From CAILZL01 sp035548495 (GTDB taxonomy: Bacteria; Pseudomonadota; Gammaproteobacteria; Steroidobacterales; Steroidobacteraceae): DNA of 64,000 bases. Each line of letters starts with the position of its first letter. Position 1 is the stretch's first letter. This document shows, piece by piece, positions 1 through 8,776 of the stretch. The stretch spans positions 62,001-126,000 of the forward strand of contig DASZSV010000005.1 in assembly GCA_035548495.1 (NCBI GenBank), read 5' to 3'. The translations under genes and the position numbers were made by a program. The notes beneath the pieces are model-generated. The model was not told where the DNA came from. It did not search any database and was given only the letters and a program-made list of their open reading frames with translations.

Positions 1-500
1 AAACGGGCGTGTTGCGATGGTGTGTCCTTGGCTGCGGAATCGGCAAATCCCTTGACCCAGCTCGACACTTCCGTCGCTGCGGGCAGCAGGTACGACCGCT
101 TCCACCAACTGGATTCATCGAGATTCACTTCACGCGCCAGCAGCACCGCAATGGCCACCAGCACCACACCACGAATAAAACCGAACAGAACACCAATCGT
201 ACGATCGAGCATCAAGCTGAGACCCGATTGGGTCATGAAGTAACTGACGAGATTGCCGGCCAGCCAGCCCGTCACCAGACACGCTAACAAGAGAATTCCG
301 CGCGCAGCCCACAGATTGTACGGCGCCTTCGACAATTGTCCGCCGAGGTGCGGTTCCAGCACATCGGCAAAATGCCAGGCCAGCCACAAGCCGCCGAGCC
401 AGCTCAGCAAGCCAATCGCCTCACGCAAGAAACCACGAAAAAAGCCCAATATCACCGAGACCAGCAAGGTAATCAGTATCAGATAGTCGATGAAATTCAT
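1..500 (-). CDS. cvpA: CvpA family inner-membrane protein (3' end cut by window edge)
   Basis: The reading frame starts at an ATG at position 500 on the minus strand and stays open to the window edge, about 166 codons, close to the usual length of the family. The start of the protein reads MNFIDYLILITLLVSVILGF and is followed by a second hydrophobic segment, then two more near residues 65-85 and 100-120, as in CvpA (colicin V production protein). CvpA proteins sit in the inner membrane and are linked to envelope homeostasis; the molecular role is not settled. The order folC-dedD-cvpA is the classical gammaproteobacterial one, and purF would be expected just outside the window. The end of the gene is not visible. 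Confidence 0.88.
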   Translation of the reverse strand, partial: MNFIDYLILITLLVSVILGFFRGFLREAIGLLSWLGGLWLAWHFADVLEPHLGGQLSKAPYNLWAARGILLLACLVTGWLAGNLVSYFMTQSGLSLMLDRTIGVLFGFIRGVVLVAIAVLLAREVNLDESSWWKRSYLLPAATEVSSWVKGFADSAAKDTPSQHAR

Positions 501-703
501 GCAGCGTCTTTCACTCGCAATATGAGCAAGCAGATCGGTACCGGGCAGGGCCACGGGTGTGGCTTGCACATTCTAGCAAAGTCGCAAGCCGCACAAACGA
601 CAACCGCAAAGACTTGTATACAGGACCGATGACCAAGTCACAGATGGTTGATGGCGCCAGGCAAGTTGCCGCACGCTGGACTAAAGCGAGATTCAGCAGC
701 TCG

Positions 704-1441
704 CTAATGATTCGGTGCGGCCAGTGCCGCCTGCGGATAGGCATGCCTCAGCTTGCTCAATGCTGATGCCGCAGCTCCCCGATCGGCAAAAGGTCCTATG
801 CGGACGCGGTACAAGGTCTTGCCGCCTACCCGGACGGGTACCAGATATGCTGAAAACCCATGTGACTTGGCACCGGAAGCGACTTCCCTTGCGGTCGATT
901 CCGCCGCGAAACTACCCAGTTGCACGCTCCAGCCACTGGCCATGACGGGGCTCGCGGCAGGTGCAGGCTCGTGAACGGCACCATGAGGCTGGGTACTTGC
1001 CGCGGACCGTGTACTGGAATGAACACTGGAATGCGCCGCTCTGTCACCGGCAAGTACCGGTTGGCTGGCGCTGAATGACGGGGTGGATGAAGCTCTGGAT
1101 GAATTGAGCGCCGTGATTGACGAACTGCTGGAGTTCTGCGCCATGGGTGGCGGATTTGCCGGTGCCGCATCCACTCTGGTATCCGGAACCACGGGCATGG
1201 CCTGAGCTGGAACGCTGTCGGTTGGAACAACTGACTGTGGATGCTGTTGCAGCTCGATGCGATATGTCTTGATCTGTCCTGATTCGCTGGATGCATTGCT
1301 GCCGGAACCGCTCACTGGCAACTGGCTGGTACTGTCATCATGATGCGAACCTGTTCCGGAAAACATCTCCGGTACCATGATGGCCGCCACCGCAATCAGC
1401 ACTGCGGCACCGATCAAACGCTCTTTGAGTTGTCGCTCCAT
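704..1441 (-). CDS. dedD: DedD-like SPOR-domain cell division protein
   Basis: This 245-residue protein has a short basic N-terminus, one transmembrane helix near residues 9-27, a long Ser/Ala/Pro-rich linker of low complexity (about 30-165), and a C-terminal SPOR domain (about 168-243) opening with SGWSVQLGSFA and containing LYRVRIGPFADRGAA. SPOR domains bind denuded septal peptidoglycan, and DedD is a bitopic septal protein supporting division. It lies 4 bases after folC and upstream of cvpA, the standard arrangement, so the three genes are probably one operon. The linker is longer than in E. coli DedD, but linker length varies freely in the family. Confidence 0.88.
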   Translation of the reverse strand: MERQLKERLIGAAVLIAVAAIMVPEMFSGTGSHHDDSTSQLPVSGSGSNASSESGQIKTYRIELQQHPQSVVPTDSVPAQAMPVVPDTRVDAAPANPPPMAQNSSSSSITALNSSRASSTPSFSASQPVLAGDRAAHSSVHSSTRSAASTQPHGAVHEPAPAASPVMASGWSVQLGSFAAESTAREVASGAKSHGFSAYLVPVRVGGKTLYRVRIGPFADRGAAASALSKLRHAYPQAALAAPNH

Positions 1442-1445
1442 GCCT

Positions 1446-2792
1446 TCAAGTATAAACGAGTTGCTGATTGACTCCGCGATATTGTTCGAGCCACGTCAAG
1501 GCCGGCCCCACCGTCATGAAAGAACCGCATACCAGCACCCTGTCGCCTGCATTCACATGCTGCATGGCGGTTTCACATGCCGCCGCCACATCGTTGACGG
1601 TTGCCAGTACCGTTGCACCACACTCCTGCAAACGTTCGCGCATGACCTGCGCAGGCAAGGCACGCGCTCCGGAAACACCAACAGCAATCCACGCATTCAC
1701 CACATCGTGCAGCACCTGAATTGTTCCGTGCACGTCTTTATCCGACAACATACCGACGATGGCAATCGTCCGGCGTGGTGATGTTGTGCGATTCCAGTCG
1801 CGAAGATGCTGCGCCAGAACGCTGGCTGACATCGGGTTATGCGCCACATCCAGAATCCATTCGACAACATCATTTTTTTGCAGGTTCTTGCTCTTGTGTT
1901 GCAACTCCATGCGCTGAAAACGTCCGGCCAGCTTGGCGCGCTTCAGACCCAGTTCGACGGCCATGCGATTGACTGGCAAACGCGATGCAAGCAATTGCAC
2001 CGCGGCCAGACACACGCTGGCATTGCACAACTGCACCGCGCCGGTGATAGCGGGAAGCGGCAGCGCTTCAAACCGATGGAACGCATGTTGCTCCTGCATC
2101 CACCACGACCAGTGATCACCATCATCTTCCATACCAAACTCGCTGCCCGCACACATCAGCAACGCCCCCACTTCATTCGCCACGGAGCGAATCGACAAGG
2201 GCATGTCCGTCGTGCCATACAGCGCCGGTTTTCCGCAGCGAAAAATACCGGCCTTTTCACGCGCAATACTTTCAACGTCATTGCCCAGCCATTCGGTATG
2301 ATCCAGTCCGATGGAAGTTACGATTGCCACATCGGCATCAATCACATTCACCGCATCCAGACGGCCGCCCATGCCGACTTCGAGCACCCACACATCCAGC
2401 CTTGCGGATTCGAACACCAGCAGTGCCGCAAGTGTATTGAATTCAAAATAAGTCAAAGAGATGTCACCGCGCGCCTTATCGATGCGTTCGAATGCCACAC
2501 ACAACGATTCGTCAGCAATCTCCGCATCATTGATACGGATACGCTCGTTGTAACGTTGCAGATGAGGTGAAGTAAACAGACCGGTTCGATATCCGGCTGC
2601 ACGATAAATGCTGGCAAGCATGGTCGCACTGGAACCCTTTCCCTTGGTTCCGGCAATGGTGATGACGGGGCATGCGGGAGCGGAAAATTGCAAACGCTCC
2701 AGCACTGCTCTTACCCGATCCAGTCCCAGATCAATGCTGCTGTGATGCAGGGTCTCTTGCCATGCAAGCCATGAAGAAAGTGATCGGTGCAT
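1446..2792 (-). CDS. folC: Bifunctional dihydrofolate synthase / folylpolyglutamate synthase
   Basis: This 448-residue Mur-ligase-type enzyme adds L-glutamate to dihydropteroate and then to tetrahydrofolates, using ATP, in the cytoplasm. The P-loop AGTKGKGSS lies near residue 47; it has Lys where E. coli FolC has Asn (GTNGKG). The stretch GMGGRLDAVNVIDADVAIV followed by DHTEWLGND, and the lysine-containing AREKAGIFR, match the FolC central domain. A C-terminal glutamate-ligase domain contains ILDVAHNP near residue 313. It is the first gene of the folC-dedD-cvpA group; accD often precedes it in relatives but here an acylphosphatase gene lies upstream in the same direction. Confidence 0.95.
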   Translation of the reverse strand: MHRSLSSWLAWQETLHHSSIDLGLDRVRAVLERLQFSAPACPVITIAGTKGKGSSATMLASIYRAAGYRTGLFTSPHLQRYNERIRINDAEIADESLCVAFERIDKARGDISLTYFEFNTLAALLVFESARLDVWVLEVGMGGRLDAVNVIDADVAIVTSIGLDHTEWLGNDVESIAREKAGIFRCGKPALYGTTDMPLSIRSVANEVGALLMCAGSEFGMEDDGDHWSWWMQEQHAFHRFEALPLPAITGAVQLCNASVCLAAVQLLASRLPVNRMAVELGLKRAKLAGRFQRMELQHKSKNLQKNDVVEWILDVAHNPMSASVLAQHLRDWNRTTSPRRTIAIVGMLSDKDVHGTIQVLHDVVNAWIAVGVSGARALPAQVMRERLQECGATVLATVNDVAAACETAMQHVNAGDRVLVCGSFMTVGPALTWLEQYRGVNQQLVYT

Positions 2793-2821
2793 GAGGTCAC
2801 TTATCGCGGCGAAGGCACGCG

Positions 2822-3106
2822 CTACAACGTGTTGAATGCCGTGTGATGTTCAAGATCATCATGATCATGATCGTGGCCTGCAACCGCATTCACCCTGGCA
2901 CTGGGCGGTCCTTGCCATAGCCACTTCTCCAGCGCAGCCACCGCGTCGGCGTGACCGATAGCCAGCACTTCCACATTGCCATCGGGCAAATTCCTGGCAT
3001 AACCACGGATATTCAATTGCACCGCCTGCTGCCTGGCACTGGCGCGGAAATACACGCCCTGCACTCTGCCGGAAACGATAAAACGTCTGGCGACCAATGC
3101 AGTCAT
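2822..3106 (-). CDS. acyP: Acylphosphatase
   Basis: This 94-residue protein has the acylphosphatase fold signature: GRVQGVYFR near residues 13-21, with the phosphate-binding Arg, and GYARNLPDGNVEV near residues 35-47, with the catalytic Asn. Acylphosphatases hydrolyse carboxyl-phosphate bonds such as those of acetyl or carbamoyl phosphate. The body of the domain is normal, but the C-terminus is unusual: GHDHDHDDLEHH is a His/Asp-rich stretch where the family usually has a short hydrophobic beta strand. It sits 29 bases upstream of folC and 11 bases after the DUF4398 gene on the same strand, so it may be cotranscribed with them. Confidence 0.9.
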   Translation of the reverse strand: MTALVARRFIVSGRVQGVYFRASARQQAVQLNIRGYARNLPDGNVEVLAIGHADAVAALEKWLWQGPPSARVNAVAGHDHDHDDLEHHTAFNTL

Positions 3107-3117
3107 GATGGGATGGA

Positions 3118-3441
3118 TTACTGCTTGCCGGGCGCGACAATCTTGTGCTGCGCGATGCTCTGCGCCTCAATGGCCTTGGCACGTGCATCAACGGCATAGT
3201 GCCGGGCGGCTTCGAATTGTCGGTCCCTGACCAGTCTTTCAGCAAGCCGCAATGCCGTCTGTGCTGCATTCATCTGTGCCGGTGCTGCCGTTGCAGCGCC
3301 GGATTGCAACGCGGCCTGTACCGCCTGACGCGCATCACTCATCTCCTGCACGGGCGCAGAAGCGCACGCAGACAACATGATTGCAAGCAGCAACGGAATC
3401 CTGAAGTGGGCCGCAACCCGATGGAGTGACATTAATTTCAT
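3118..3441 (-). CDS. DUF4398 domain lipoprotein
   Basis: The start was placed at the ATG at 3441 rather than at a further upstream in-frame start, because the signal sequence then begins MKLMSLHRVAAHFRIPLLLA and ends in a lipobox with LSAC. The mature part is a helical Ala-rich domain of about 80 residues (ARQAVQAALQSGAATAAPAQ, then LAERLVRDRQFEAARHYAVD) typical of DUF4398. These are outer-membrane-attached or periplasmic lipoproteins often found near OmpA-like genes; their function is unknown. It is the first gene of a minus-strand run with acyP and folC. Confidence 0.75.
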   Translation of the reverse strand: MKLMSLHRVAAHFRIPLLLAIMLSACASAPVQEMSDARQAVQAALQSGAATAAPAQMNAAQTALRLAERLVRDRQFEAARHYAVDARAKAIEAQSIAQHKIVAPGKQ

Positions 3442-3616
3442 TGTGGTTCTCAACGGGGCCACAAACGTAACAATCGGTATCCCGTCCGTCAATCTTGGTT
3501 AACTTTAACACAATATCAAATCGCCAGACCGTGGTGAATCGGCCCGGCAATCAAATTGGCCATCGAGTCACGCGCACGCTATTCTTGCCGGAATGTGCTG
3601 TTGAGCGTCGTTCACC

Positions 3617-4204
3617 GTGGAAATTCTCGTCCTGTACTACTCGCGCAAAGGTTCTACCGCAGAACTCGCCCGGCATGTATGCCGCGGCGTGGACATGGTC
3701 GCAGGTGCACACGCCCGCTTGCGAACGGTACCGGCCGTCCAGTCGGCGACCATGCCGCCGGACACATCTGCGGTACCGGATGATGGTCCTCCCTACGCCA
3801 CCCTTGAGGATCTGCAATCCTGTTCCGGTCTGATTCTGGGCAGTCCGACGCGCTTTGGCAACATGGCGGCACCGCTGAAATATTTCATCGACAGCACCAG
3901 CAGCTTATGGGCCAGTGGTGCGCTGGTGGATAAACCCGCTGCGGTATTCACTTCCACCCAGACCATGCACGGCGGACAGGAAACGACATTGCTCAGCATG
4001 ATGCTGCCCTTGTTACATCACGGCATGTACCTGGTTGGATTGCCATTCACCGAAGCCGCGATCAACACCACCCGCAGTGGCGGCACACCCTACGGAGCAA
4101 GCCACGTAGCAGGAACTGCCACGGCAATTTCTGACGAGGAAAAAATCCTTGCACAACGATTGGGCGAGCGTGTTGCCCAACTGGCATCGAAACTCGGTTG
4201 CTGA
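3617..4204 (+). CDS. wrbA: WrbA-family NAD(P)H:quinone oxidoreductase (flavodoxin fold)
   Basis: The gene starts with GTG and encodes 195 residues. The N-terminus EILVLYYSRKGSTAELARH is the phosphate loop of flavodoxins; GLILGSPTRFGNMAAPLKYF near residues 71-90 and TSTQTMHGGQETTL near residues 112-125 are the FMN-binding loops characteristic of WrbA. WrbA enzymes carry out two-electron reduction of quinones with NAD(P)H in the cytoplasm. It overlaps the longest possible reading frame of the following DUF2069 gene, a pairing seen in other gammaproteobacteria. The assignment to the WrbA family is firm; the physiological quinone is not known. Confidence 0.9.
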   Translation: MEILVLYYSRKGSTAELARHVCRGVDMVAGAHARLRTVPAVQSATMPPDTSAVPDDGPPYATLEDLQSCSGLILGSPTRFGNMAAPLKYFIDSTSSLWASGALVDKPAAVFTSTQTMHGGQETTLLSMMLPLLHHGMYLVGLPFTEAAINTTRSGGTPYGASHVAGTATAISDEEKILAQRLGERVAQLASKLGC

Positions 4205-4215
4205 AGGATGTTTGC

Positions 4216-4593
4216 GTGACTGAGTTATCCCTTGTCCGCAAGCGAGTGCACCTCCTGGTGCTGGGGACGTGGCTGTTGCTGCTGGTGCTGATCGCAGAAC
4301 ATCCATTCAGCCAATCGCTGTCTGTCGCCGCTGCAATCCGGGCCGGCTTGTACAGCATTCCCTTGTTGTTGCCGCTGCCCGGATTAATCAAGGGCAGGCG
4401 TTATACACACACATGGGCCACACTGTGCGTGTTGCCCTACTTCATTGTCAGCGTGACAGAAGCCGTGGCGAATCCCGCCATCCATCGCTGGGCCCTTGCT
4501 GTACTCGCAGCTTCGCTGCTGTGGTTCTTTGCGCTGATTACCTTCCTGCGCATTGTACCGGTTTCATCATCCACAACGGATCAGCAGTTGTAA
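4216..4593 (+). CDS. DUF2069 integral membrane protein
   Basis: A GTG start at 4216 is preceded by AAGGATG at suitable spacing, and is preferred over a TTG at 4198 that would overlap wrbA. The 125-residue product has four hydrophobic segments: HLLVLGTWLLLLVLIA, a second around AGLYSIPLLLPLPGL, a third around CVLPYFIVSVTEAVA, and a fourth around WALAVLAASLLWFFALITFL. Short GR and TH turns lie between them. This matches DUF2069, small inner-membrane proteins of unknown function common in gammaproteobacteria and usually located next to wrbA. Confidence 0.82.
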   Translation: MTELSLVRKRVHLLVLGTWLLLLVLIAEHPFSQSLSVAAAIRAGLYSIPLLLPLPGLIKGRRYTHTWATLCVLPYFIVSVTEAVANPAIHRWALAVLAASLLWFFALITFLRIVPVSSSTTDQQL

Positions 4594-4673
4594 CACCGTT
4601 GCGCCACACGCTTGCTGCAATGGATGCAACGGACTGCATGATCCACTGCGAGAAAGTCAGTCTGAACGATTGA

Positions 4674-5366
4674 TCACTGCTTGCTGTCCAGTACCTGCTT
4701 GATGAACGGCACAGTGACTTTGCGTTGTGCTGCAAGTGATGCAATGTCCAGCTCATCGAGAAACGCACATAGCGTTGTCATGTCACGCGGTAAACGCCGC
4801 AGTAAATAATTCAGTGCATCGTCGGGCAGTTCCAGTCCGCGTTGCGCTGCATGCAGTTGCAATGCCCGCCGTTGCTGTTCTTCATCCAATGGTTGCAAAC
4901 GCAAAACGGTTCCTGCCAGCAGCCGCGACGCGAAATCGGCAAGCGGCATGCCATACGTTGCCGCAGGTTGTGCCGCAGTCATGATCAATTTTCCCTGATG
5001 TTCCTCAAGCTCGCGATATACATTGAACAACGCACGATTCCATACCGCATCACCGAGCAGCGCATCGGCATCGTCAATACACAACATGTTGAGTTGCGCG
5101 CTGCCGGCGAGCAATTCCGGACCATACGCCAGCAACTCATTGACCGGAAGATAACTTGCGGCGAGTTGCTGAACACCCGCCTGCGCACACAGCGCTTGCA
5201 GCAAGTGCGTCTTGCCGGTGGCATGCGAACCATAAATAAATACGACAGGACTGGTACCGAACTGGTGCTGTTGCAGTGTCTTCACTACATGCTCGTTGGC
5301 GCCGGCGACAAACGATGCAAACACCGAAGATGGGCGCAGTCGCACCGGCAAAGGCAACTGGCGCAT
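4674..5366 (-). CDS. hda: DnaA regulatory inactivator Hda
   Basis: The protein has 230 residues from the ATG at 5366 and begins MRQLPLPVRLRPSSVFASFV; a GTG two codons upstream would overlap the pgsA-like stop by four bases and is an alternative start. Hda is a DnaA-like AAA+ protein that, with the DNA-loaded beta clamp, stimulates ATP hydrolysis by DnaA. Near the N-terminus QLPLPV fits the clamp-binding motif. The Walker A region is GSHATGKTHLL, where the third residue differs from typical P-loops, and Walker B is MLCIDDADAL. A sensor Arg region follows (FASRLLAG). Its neighbour on the same strand is a CDP-alcohol phosphatidyltransferase, an arrangement seen in Pseudomonas relatives. Confidence 0.92.
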   Translation of the reverse strand: MRQLPLPVRLRPSSVFASFVAGANEHVVKTLQQHQFGTSPVVFIYGSHATGKTHLLQALCAQAGVQQLAASYLPVNELLAYGPELLAGSAQLNMLCIDDADALLGDAVWNRALFNVYRELEEHQGKLIMTAAQPAATYGMPLADFASRLLAGTVLRLQPLDEEQQRRALQLHAAQRGLELPDDALNYLLRRLPRDMTTLCAFLDELDIASLAAQRKVTVPFIKQVLDSKQ

Positions 5367-5368
5367 GG

Positions 5369-5938
5369 TCACGAGTTCGGCGACGCTGCACGATGCAGGT
5401 TCGCTGCACGCTTGCTGTAGGTGACGATGTAATCCACACCACTGATCACAGTGGTCAGTGCAGTGACATAGCCCAGCAATTCGACCATCACAGCGGACGG
5501 CCAGGACGTGACGGTTGACGAAATGGCAGCGAGTACATAGCTGATCTGCACCACGGTATTCAGCTTGCTGATGAGTGTGGGCGCGGCACCGGAGAGCGAG
5601 CCGGACATGCGGCGATAGATGGCTGCACCCACTGCAATAATCACATCCCGCACCACCACCAGCACGACCAGCCACAATGCCACTTTGCCGATGATCGCGA
5701 GCGTGATAAACACGGTGACCAGCAGCAGTTTGTCGGCCATCGGATCAAGCACCTTGCCAAGCTCGCTGGTCCAGTTGAAGCGCTTGGCGATAAAGCCATC
5801 AAGTCCATCAGTGATGGCGGCAATCAGAAAAACCACAAAGGTAATTTCATACTGCCCGTGCGTGAGGAACCAGGCAGTCGGTACTGCGAGCAGCATACGC
5901 AGTACACACAGGGCATTGGGCAACCATCGTAACGTCAT
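5369..5938 (-). CDS. CDP-alcohol phosphatidyltransferase family protein (PgsA-like)
   Basis: This 189-residue membrane protein carries the family signature of a DG pair, Ala-Lys/Arg, Gly, and two aspartates: DGFIAKRFNWTSELG followed by KVLDPMADK, at about residues 47-70. Hydrophobic segments lie around residues 10-25, 30-45, 75-100 and 145-165. Enzymes of this type transfer a phosphatidyl group from CDP-diacylglycerol to an alcohol; short proteins like this one are usually phosphatidylglycerophosphate synthases. It is probably cotranscribed with hda (2-base gap or 4-base overlap) and the upstream DUF2066 gene. The substrate is inferred from length and context, not from a specificity motif. 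Confidence 0.85.
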   Translation of the reverse strand: MTLRWLPNALCVLRMLLAVPTAWFLTHGQYEITFVVFLIAAITDGLDGFIAKRFNWTSELGKVLDPMADKLLLVTVFITLAIIGKVALWLVVLVVVRDVIIAVGAAIYRRMSGSLSGAAPTLISKLNTVVQISYVLAAISSTVTSWPSAVMVELLGYVTALTTVISGVDYIVTYSKRAANLHRAASPNS

Positions 5939-5958
5939 GTTACCTGCGTAACTCCTGC

Positions 5959-6927
5959 TTAGGGCCTGTCATTGTTGTAACGATAACTCAGGACCGCGGA
6001 TGCGGTTGCGGTTGCATCCACCGGTGCAACTGGTTGAGCCACGACCAGTTTCTGATCAACATCAAGACTGCGGCGGAAATTTTCAACGGCACCGCGCAAT
6101 TCAAGACGAAAGCGCACCACATCACGCCGGACCGATTCCACCTTCACAGTGCGCACCGTTGACAGGCCGCCGAGATAATTCAGTGCTGTTCCGTATGCAT
6201 CGACACCATCAATACCTGCCACGTCCATGACGGTGGTGGCGGTTTCCTTGTCAGCCACCGCGTAGTACTTGCCCAGCACATCGGCAGCAAGATGCGGCCC
6301 CTCGTCAATGGCGCCGTCAATGCTTTGCGTGGTGCCATCAAACACAAATTGCCATTGCAGACTGGCGGCGGAGGTAGGATCCTTCATGCGCGCCAGCAGC
6401 GTTGCAGCAGCCCCGTAACGATCTGCCATTGCCTGAATCTGCGTCAGATTTGCCGGATCGATACGATCACTCACTTCGCGTGCCCACGCCAGCGGCACAC
6501 CGCGCAATCTGGCAGTTTGTTCAATGGCTGCACGTGCTTCACGCATGCTTTGCAGAGATACCGGCAACACCACCAGTGTCACTGGCCGTTCACGCCCCCA
6601 AAGCGGCAGCGACGCCTGATCGAGCAACTGATTCACGCCCGAGCTGTCGAATCCTACTTCGAGAAATCCGGAGTTATATCCATAACGCTGCACATACTTG
6701 GGCGCAGAATTCAACAGCGCCCCCAGCTTGTCAGGCGCATCGCGCTCTCCCGTCACGCGCGCGGCCACAATGCCCAATGCGGTGGCAAAGGCCGCTTCGC
6801 GGGTGGCGGCAGAATTGTCGGTGACACGTACCGCAGCGTCGTACAATCCATTGACGGTTGCGGCCGGCGCGCTGCAAGCGGCCAGCATGCACAACACGGC
6901 CGTGCAATAACGAATCCATCCAGCCAT
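5959..6927 (-). CDS. DUF2066 domain-containing exported protein
   Basis: The start was placed at the ATG at 6927 because the product then begins with a signal sequence (MAGWIRYCTAVLCMLAACSA); earlier in-frame ATGs at 6954 and 6984 would add residues before it. The mature protein of about 300 residues matches DUF2066: VNGLYDAAVRVTDNSAATRE at the N-terminus, then SLPLWGRERPVTLVVL near the middle. DUF2066 proteins are found next to purM on the opposite strand in many gammaproteobacteria, as here; the function is unknown. It is the first gene of a minus-strand group with the pgsA-like gene and hda. Confidence 0.8.
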   Translation of the reverse strand: MAGWIRYCTAVLCMLAACSAPAATVNGLYDAAVRVTDNSAATREAAFATALGIVAARVTGERDAPDKLGALLNSAPKYVQRYGYNSGFLEVGFDSSGVNQLLDQASLPLWGRERPVTLVVLPVSLQSMREARAAIEQTARLRGVPLAWAREVSDRIDPANLTQIQAMADRYGAAATLLARMKDPTSAASLQWQFVFDGTTQSIDGAIDEGPHLAADVLGKYYAVADKETATTVMDVAGIDGVDAYGTALNYLGGLSTVRTVKVESVRRDVVRFRLELRGAVENFRRSLDVDQKLVVAQPVAPVDATATASAVLSYRYNNDRP

Positions 6928-7058
6928 CGCGCACTTTTCAGAACGGTTCAACATATCGGGCTGTCGCCTTTTTGTTGTGAGCATCGGTAATTGACTGTGT
7001 AAAATACCACACCTTGCGCTGTTGTTTTATTCCTAACTCTCATAGCCGGACCAATACA

Positions 7059-8099
7059 ATGACTGAGTCCCCTGAATCTGCTTCATTAACCTACCGTGAC
7101 GCGGGCGTTGATATCGATGCCGGTGAAGCATTGGTGGAACGTATCAAGCCCCACGTAAAACGCTCCATGCGGCCGGAGGTAATGGGCGGACTGGGCGGTT
7201 TCGGTGCGCTGTTTGAGTTGCCACTGGATCGCTATCGCAAGCCGGTACTGGTTTCAGGCACTGATGGCGTTGGCACCAAGTTGCGACTGGCCATAGAAAC
7301 CGGCCGTCACGACACCATTGGCATTGATCTGGTTGGCATGTGTGTCAATGATGTTGTGGTGCAGGGCGCGGAACCATTGTTCTTTCTTGACTACTACGCC
7401 ACCGGCAAGCTGAGTGTGGATGTGGCTGAGTCTGTCATCAAGGGAATTGTTGAAGGATGCGTGCAAGCCGGTTGTGCATTGGTGGGCGGCGAAACTGCAG
7501 AGATGCCGGGCATGTATGCAAGTGGCGATTATGATCTCGCAGGTTTTTGCGTTGGCGTGGTGGAAAAGGATCGCATCATTGACGGCAGTGAAACGAAGGC
7601 AGGAGATGTACTGATTGCCCTGCCTTCGTCGGGCCCGCATTCCAATGGCTATTCGCTGATCCGCAAATTGCTGGAACGCGCAGGCGCCACGTACAACACA
7701 CGACTTGATGATGGCCTGCTGTTCGATGCGCTGCTCGCACCCACACGCATCTACGTAAAGACTGTTCTCGCCTTGATGAAACAGGTCACGGTATGCGGTG
7801 TCGCGCATATCACCGGCGGCGGTTTGCTGGACAATATTCCGCGTGTTGTGCCGGATGGACTGGAAGTCGTCATCCATCGCCATAGCTGGACACTGCCTTC
7901 GGTATTCCAGTGGCTGCAACGCACCGGCAATATTGAATCACATGAAATGCTGCGGACCTTCAACTGCGGTATCGGCATGACCATCTGCGTACACGCAGGC
8001 GATGCGGATAGAACCGTTGCTGTACTGAAATCAATGGGTGAAAAGCCACTTGTCATCGGCGAAGTGCGCGCCGGCCACGGTGGCGTGGTAGTCAATTGA
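7059..8099 (+). CDS. purM: Phosphoribosylformylglycinamidine cyclo-ligase (AIR synthetase)
   Basis: The ATG at 7059 gives a 346-residue protein, the usual PurM length. PurM uses ATP to close the imidazole ring of FGAM, giving AIR, the fifth step of purine synthesis. Recognisable segments are SLTYRDAGVDIDAGEALV at the N-terminus, GGFGALFELP, the GTDGVGTKLRLA stretch near residue 68, DLVGMCVNDVVVQGAEPLFF near 94-113, and the GGETAEMPGMY motif near 147. It overlaps the start of purN by one base (TGATG), so the two are translationally coupled. It is divergent from the DUF2066 gene. Confidence 0.97.
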   Translation: MTESPESASLTYRDAGVDIDAGEALVERIKPHVKRSMRPEVMGGLGGFGALFELPLDRYRKPVLVSGTDGVGTKLRLAIETGRHDTIGIDLVGMCVNDVVVQGAEPLFFLDYYATGKLSVDVAESVIKGIVEGCVQAGCALVGGETAEMPGMYASGDYDLAGFCVGVVEKDRIIDGSETKAGDVLIALPSSGPHSNGYSLIRKLLERAGATYNTRLDDGLLFDALLAPTRIYVKTVLALMKQVTVCGVAHITGGGLLDNIPRVVPDGLEVVIHRHSWTLPSVFQWLQRTGNIESHEMLRTFNCGIGMTICVHAGDADRTVAVLKSMGEKPLVIGEVRAGHGGVVVN

Positions 8100-8776
8100 T
8101 GCAGGAAGTACAAACAGCGTCGCGCAAATTGCCGGTGGTCATCCTGATCTCGGGCACCGGCAGCAACATGCAACGCATCGCGCAGCTTGCTGCAAGCGGT
8201 GATCTGCCAATCGAAGTACGCGCTGTCATCAGTGATCGCGCTGATGCAAAAGGTTTGATCACTGCAGCCAGCATGGGAATTGCAACGGCACACATCAGTC
8301 CAAAGTCATTCACTGATCGTGCGCAATTCGACGCCGCATTGGCCAGCCTGATTGAAAGTCATGCCCCGCAACTGGTGGTTCTCGCCGGTTTCATGCGCAT
8401 ACTGACACCGGCATTTACACAACGATTCGCCGGCCGCCTGCTCAACATTCATCCATCGTTATTGCCCAAGTATCCGGGATTGCATACTCATAGGCGTGCA
8501 CTGGATGCGCACGATGCAGAACATGGCGCAACGGTTCACTTTGTTACTGAGGAACTGGACGGTGGTCCGGCCATCATTCAGGCGCGTGTTCCCGTCATGC
8601 CAGAGGATGATGAACAGGCATTGGCACAACGCGTGCTGCAGCAGGAGCATCAAATTTATCCAGAAGCCATCCGGTGGTTTGCCAGCGGACGTTTATGCTT
8701 TGTAAATAACAGGGCCTGGCTGGATGACAAGGAGTTGAGTTCGCCAATGCAATTCCGTGCAACGGTCACTCCATGA
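8099..8776 (+). CDS. purN: Phosphoribosylglycinamide formyltransferase
   Basis: The ATG at 8099 overlaps the purM stop; a TTG one codon earlier is less likely. The 225-residue enzyme transfers formyl from 10-formyltetrahydrofolate to GAR. PVVILISGTGSNMQRI at the N-terminus is the phosphate-binding loop; VVLAGFMRILTPAF near residue 88 and NIHPSLLPKYPGLHTHRRAL near 110-130 contain the catalytic Asn and His, with the downstream Asp in VTEELDGGP. A short C-terminal extension follows the usual end. It overlaps the DUF3108 gene by four bases (ATGA). Confidence 0.96.
   Translation: MQEVQTASRKLPVVILISGTGSNMQRIAQLAASGDLPIEVRAVISDRADAKGLITAASMGIATAHISPKSFTDRAQFDAALASLIESHAPQLVVLAGFMRILTPAFTQRFAGRLLNIHPSLLPKYPGLHTHRRALDAHDAEHGATVHFVTEELDGGPAIIQARVPVMPEDDEQALAQRVLQQEHQIYPEAIRWFASGRLCFVNNRAWLDDKELSSPMQFRATVTP

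Noticed and set aside
4674..5675. Hda as a 333-residue protein with Cys/His-rich N-terminal extension
   Set aside because: The extension is the pgsA-like gene read in another frame; Hda matches only from the ATG at 5366.
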